Shown in pieces: positions 63,910 through 64,000 of a stretch of DNA of 64,000 nt. Numbering within the stretch: position 1 is the stretch's first letter; the number at the start of each line of letters is the position of its first letter. The notes under the pieces were generated by a model. That model was not told the DNA's origin and searched no databases. It saw only the letters and a list, made by a program, of their open reading frames with translations. Source of the stretch: Pseudomonadota bacterium (GTDB taxonomy: Bacteria > Pseudomonadota > Gammaproteobacteria > Burkholderiales > REEB80); assembly GCA_028873515.1 (NCBI GenBank), contig JAGWIG010000001.1, forward strand, positions 1 to 64,000, written 5' to 3'. A program made the translations under genes and the position numbers.

Positions 63910-64000
63910 TTTTTCATCCGTTGGGAAGGCTCAATAATATCAGTCAGCCGAATCCCAAATTTATCATTTATAACCACCACTTCACCCTGGGCAATCAAAC
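63906..64000 (-). CDS. fliN: Flagellar motor switch protein FliN, C-terminal fragment
   Basis: The last 30 codons of a - strand gene enter the window. They read [20 protein letters not shown] and then [10 protein letters not shown] before TGA, the typical C-terminus of FliN in the SpoA/surface-presentation fold. FliN is part of the C ring. The gene is cut by the window edge. It overlaps fliO by four bases (ATGA). Confidence 0.88.
   Translation of the reverse strand, partial: LIAQGEVVVINDKFGIRLTDIIEPSQRMKK

Overview
This window looks like a chromosomal replication-origin region of a Gram-negative proteobacterium with a compact, moderately AT-rich genome. The gene order points to a betaproteobacterium of the Nitrosomonadales type: gltD-hemE-priA-argS-SPOR protein; rpmH-rnpA-yidD-yidC-mnmE and mnmG-rsmG-parA-parB-atpIBEFHAGDC-glmU-glmS; smg-topA; and def-fmt-rsmB-DUF4390-ntrY-ntrX. 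An Acidithiobacillia-like lineage cannot be excluded. The organism is probably flagellated. I see no rRNA or tRNA genes, no CRISPR array and no intact insertion sequence.

Layout. 0-7.2 kb holds housekeeping genes on the + strand (glutamate synthase small subunit, heme synthesis, replication restart, arginyl-tRNA synthetase, SPOR protein). 7.2-14.7 kb is an accessory-looking locus. On the - strand it has an acyltransferase/acyl-ACP synthetase (aas type), a FadL-type outer-membrane channel and an orphan ParA ATPase. Divergently, on the + strand, it has an RpfF-type DSF (diffusible signal factor) synthase followed 25 bases later by a single protein that joins a MerR-type DNA-binding domain, a PAS sensor, a GGDEF and an EAL domain. 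14.7-17.7 kb holds a dihydrouridine synthase and a two-component system. 17.8-36.8 kb is a continuous - strand run: glmS, glmU, the ATP synthase operon, parAB, rsmG, mnmG, a lytic transglycosylase, mnmE, yidC, yidD, rnpA, rpmH. dnaA, dnaN and gyrB (37.0-42.1 kb) run on the + strand, so transcription switches direction just before dnaA, as expected at an origin. Two near-perfect parS sites lie beside mnmG and between dnaN and gyrB. 42.8-46.7 kb has topA, smg and a LysM protein (-); 46.8-53.8 kb has def, fmt, rsmB, a DUF4390 protein, the NtrY/NtrX-type pair and a TPR protein (+). 53.8-64 kb is a - strand flagellar block, in transcription order fliN(partial)-fliO-fliP-fliQ-fliR-(403-base gap)-flhB-flhA-flhF-flhG-fliA-flgA-flgM-flgN.

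The most interesting part is the DSF locus. In Burkholderia and Cronobacter, RpfF sits beside RpfR, a PAS-GGDEF-EAL receptor. Here the neighbour has the same three domains but carries an N-terminal MerR-type helix-turn-helix. It could therefore sense a fatty-acid signal, make or break cyclic di-GMP and bind DNA in one polypeptide. The Aas-like enzyme could recycle or remove the fatty-acid signal (a role filled by RpfB in Xanthomonas) and FadL could import it. The promoter region between the two arms contains a 9-base inverted repeat (CAGATGACA/TGTCATCTG) that may be an operator. None of these links is proved by sequence alone.

Other points: the NtrX-like and FlhG-like proteins have both lost key ATPase residues; a promoter, a 22-codon leader ORF and two competing hairpins precede gyrB; a well-placed sigma-28 promoter precedes flgM; and two stretches of 400-650 bases (between gyrB and topA, and between flhB and fliR) have no recognisable gene.
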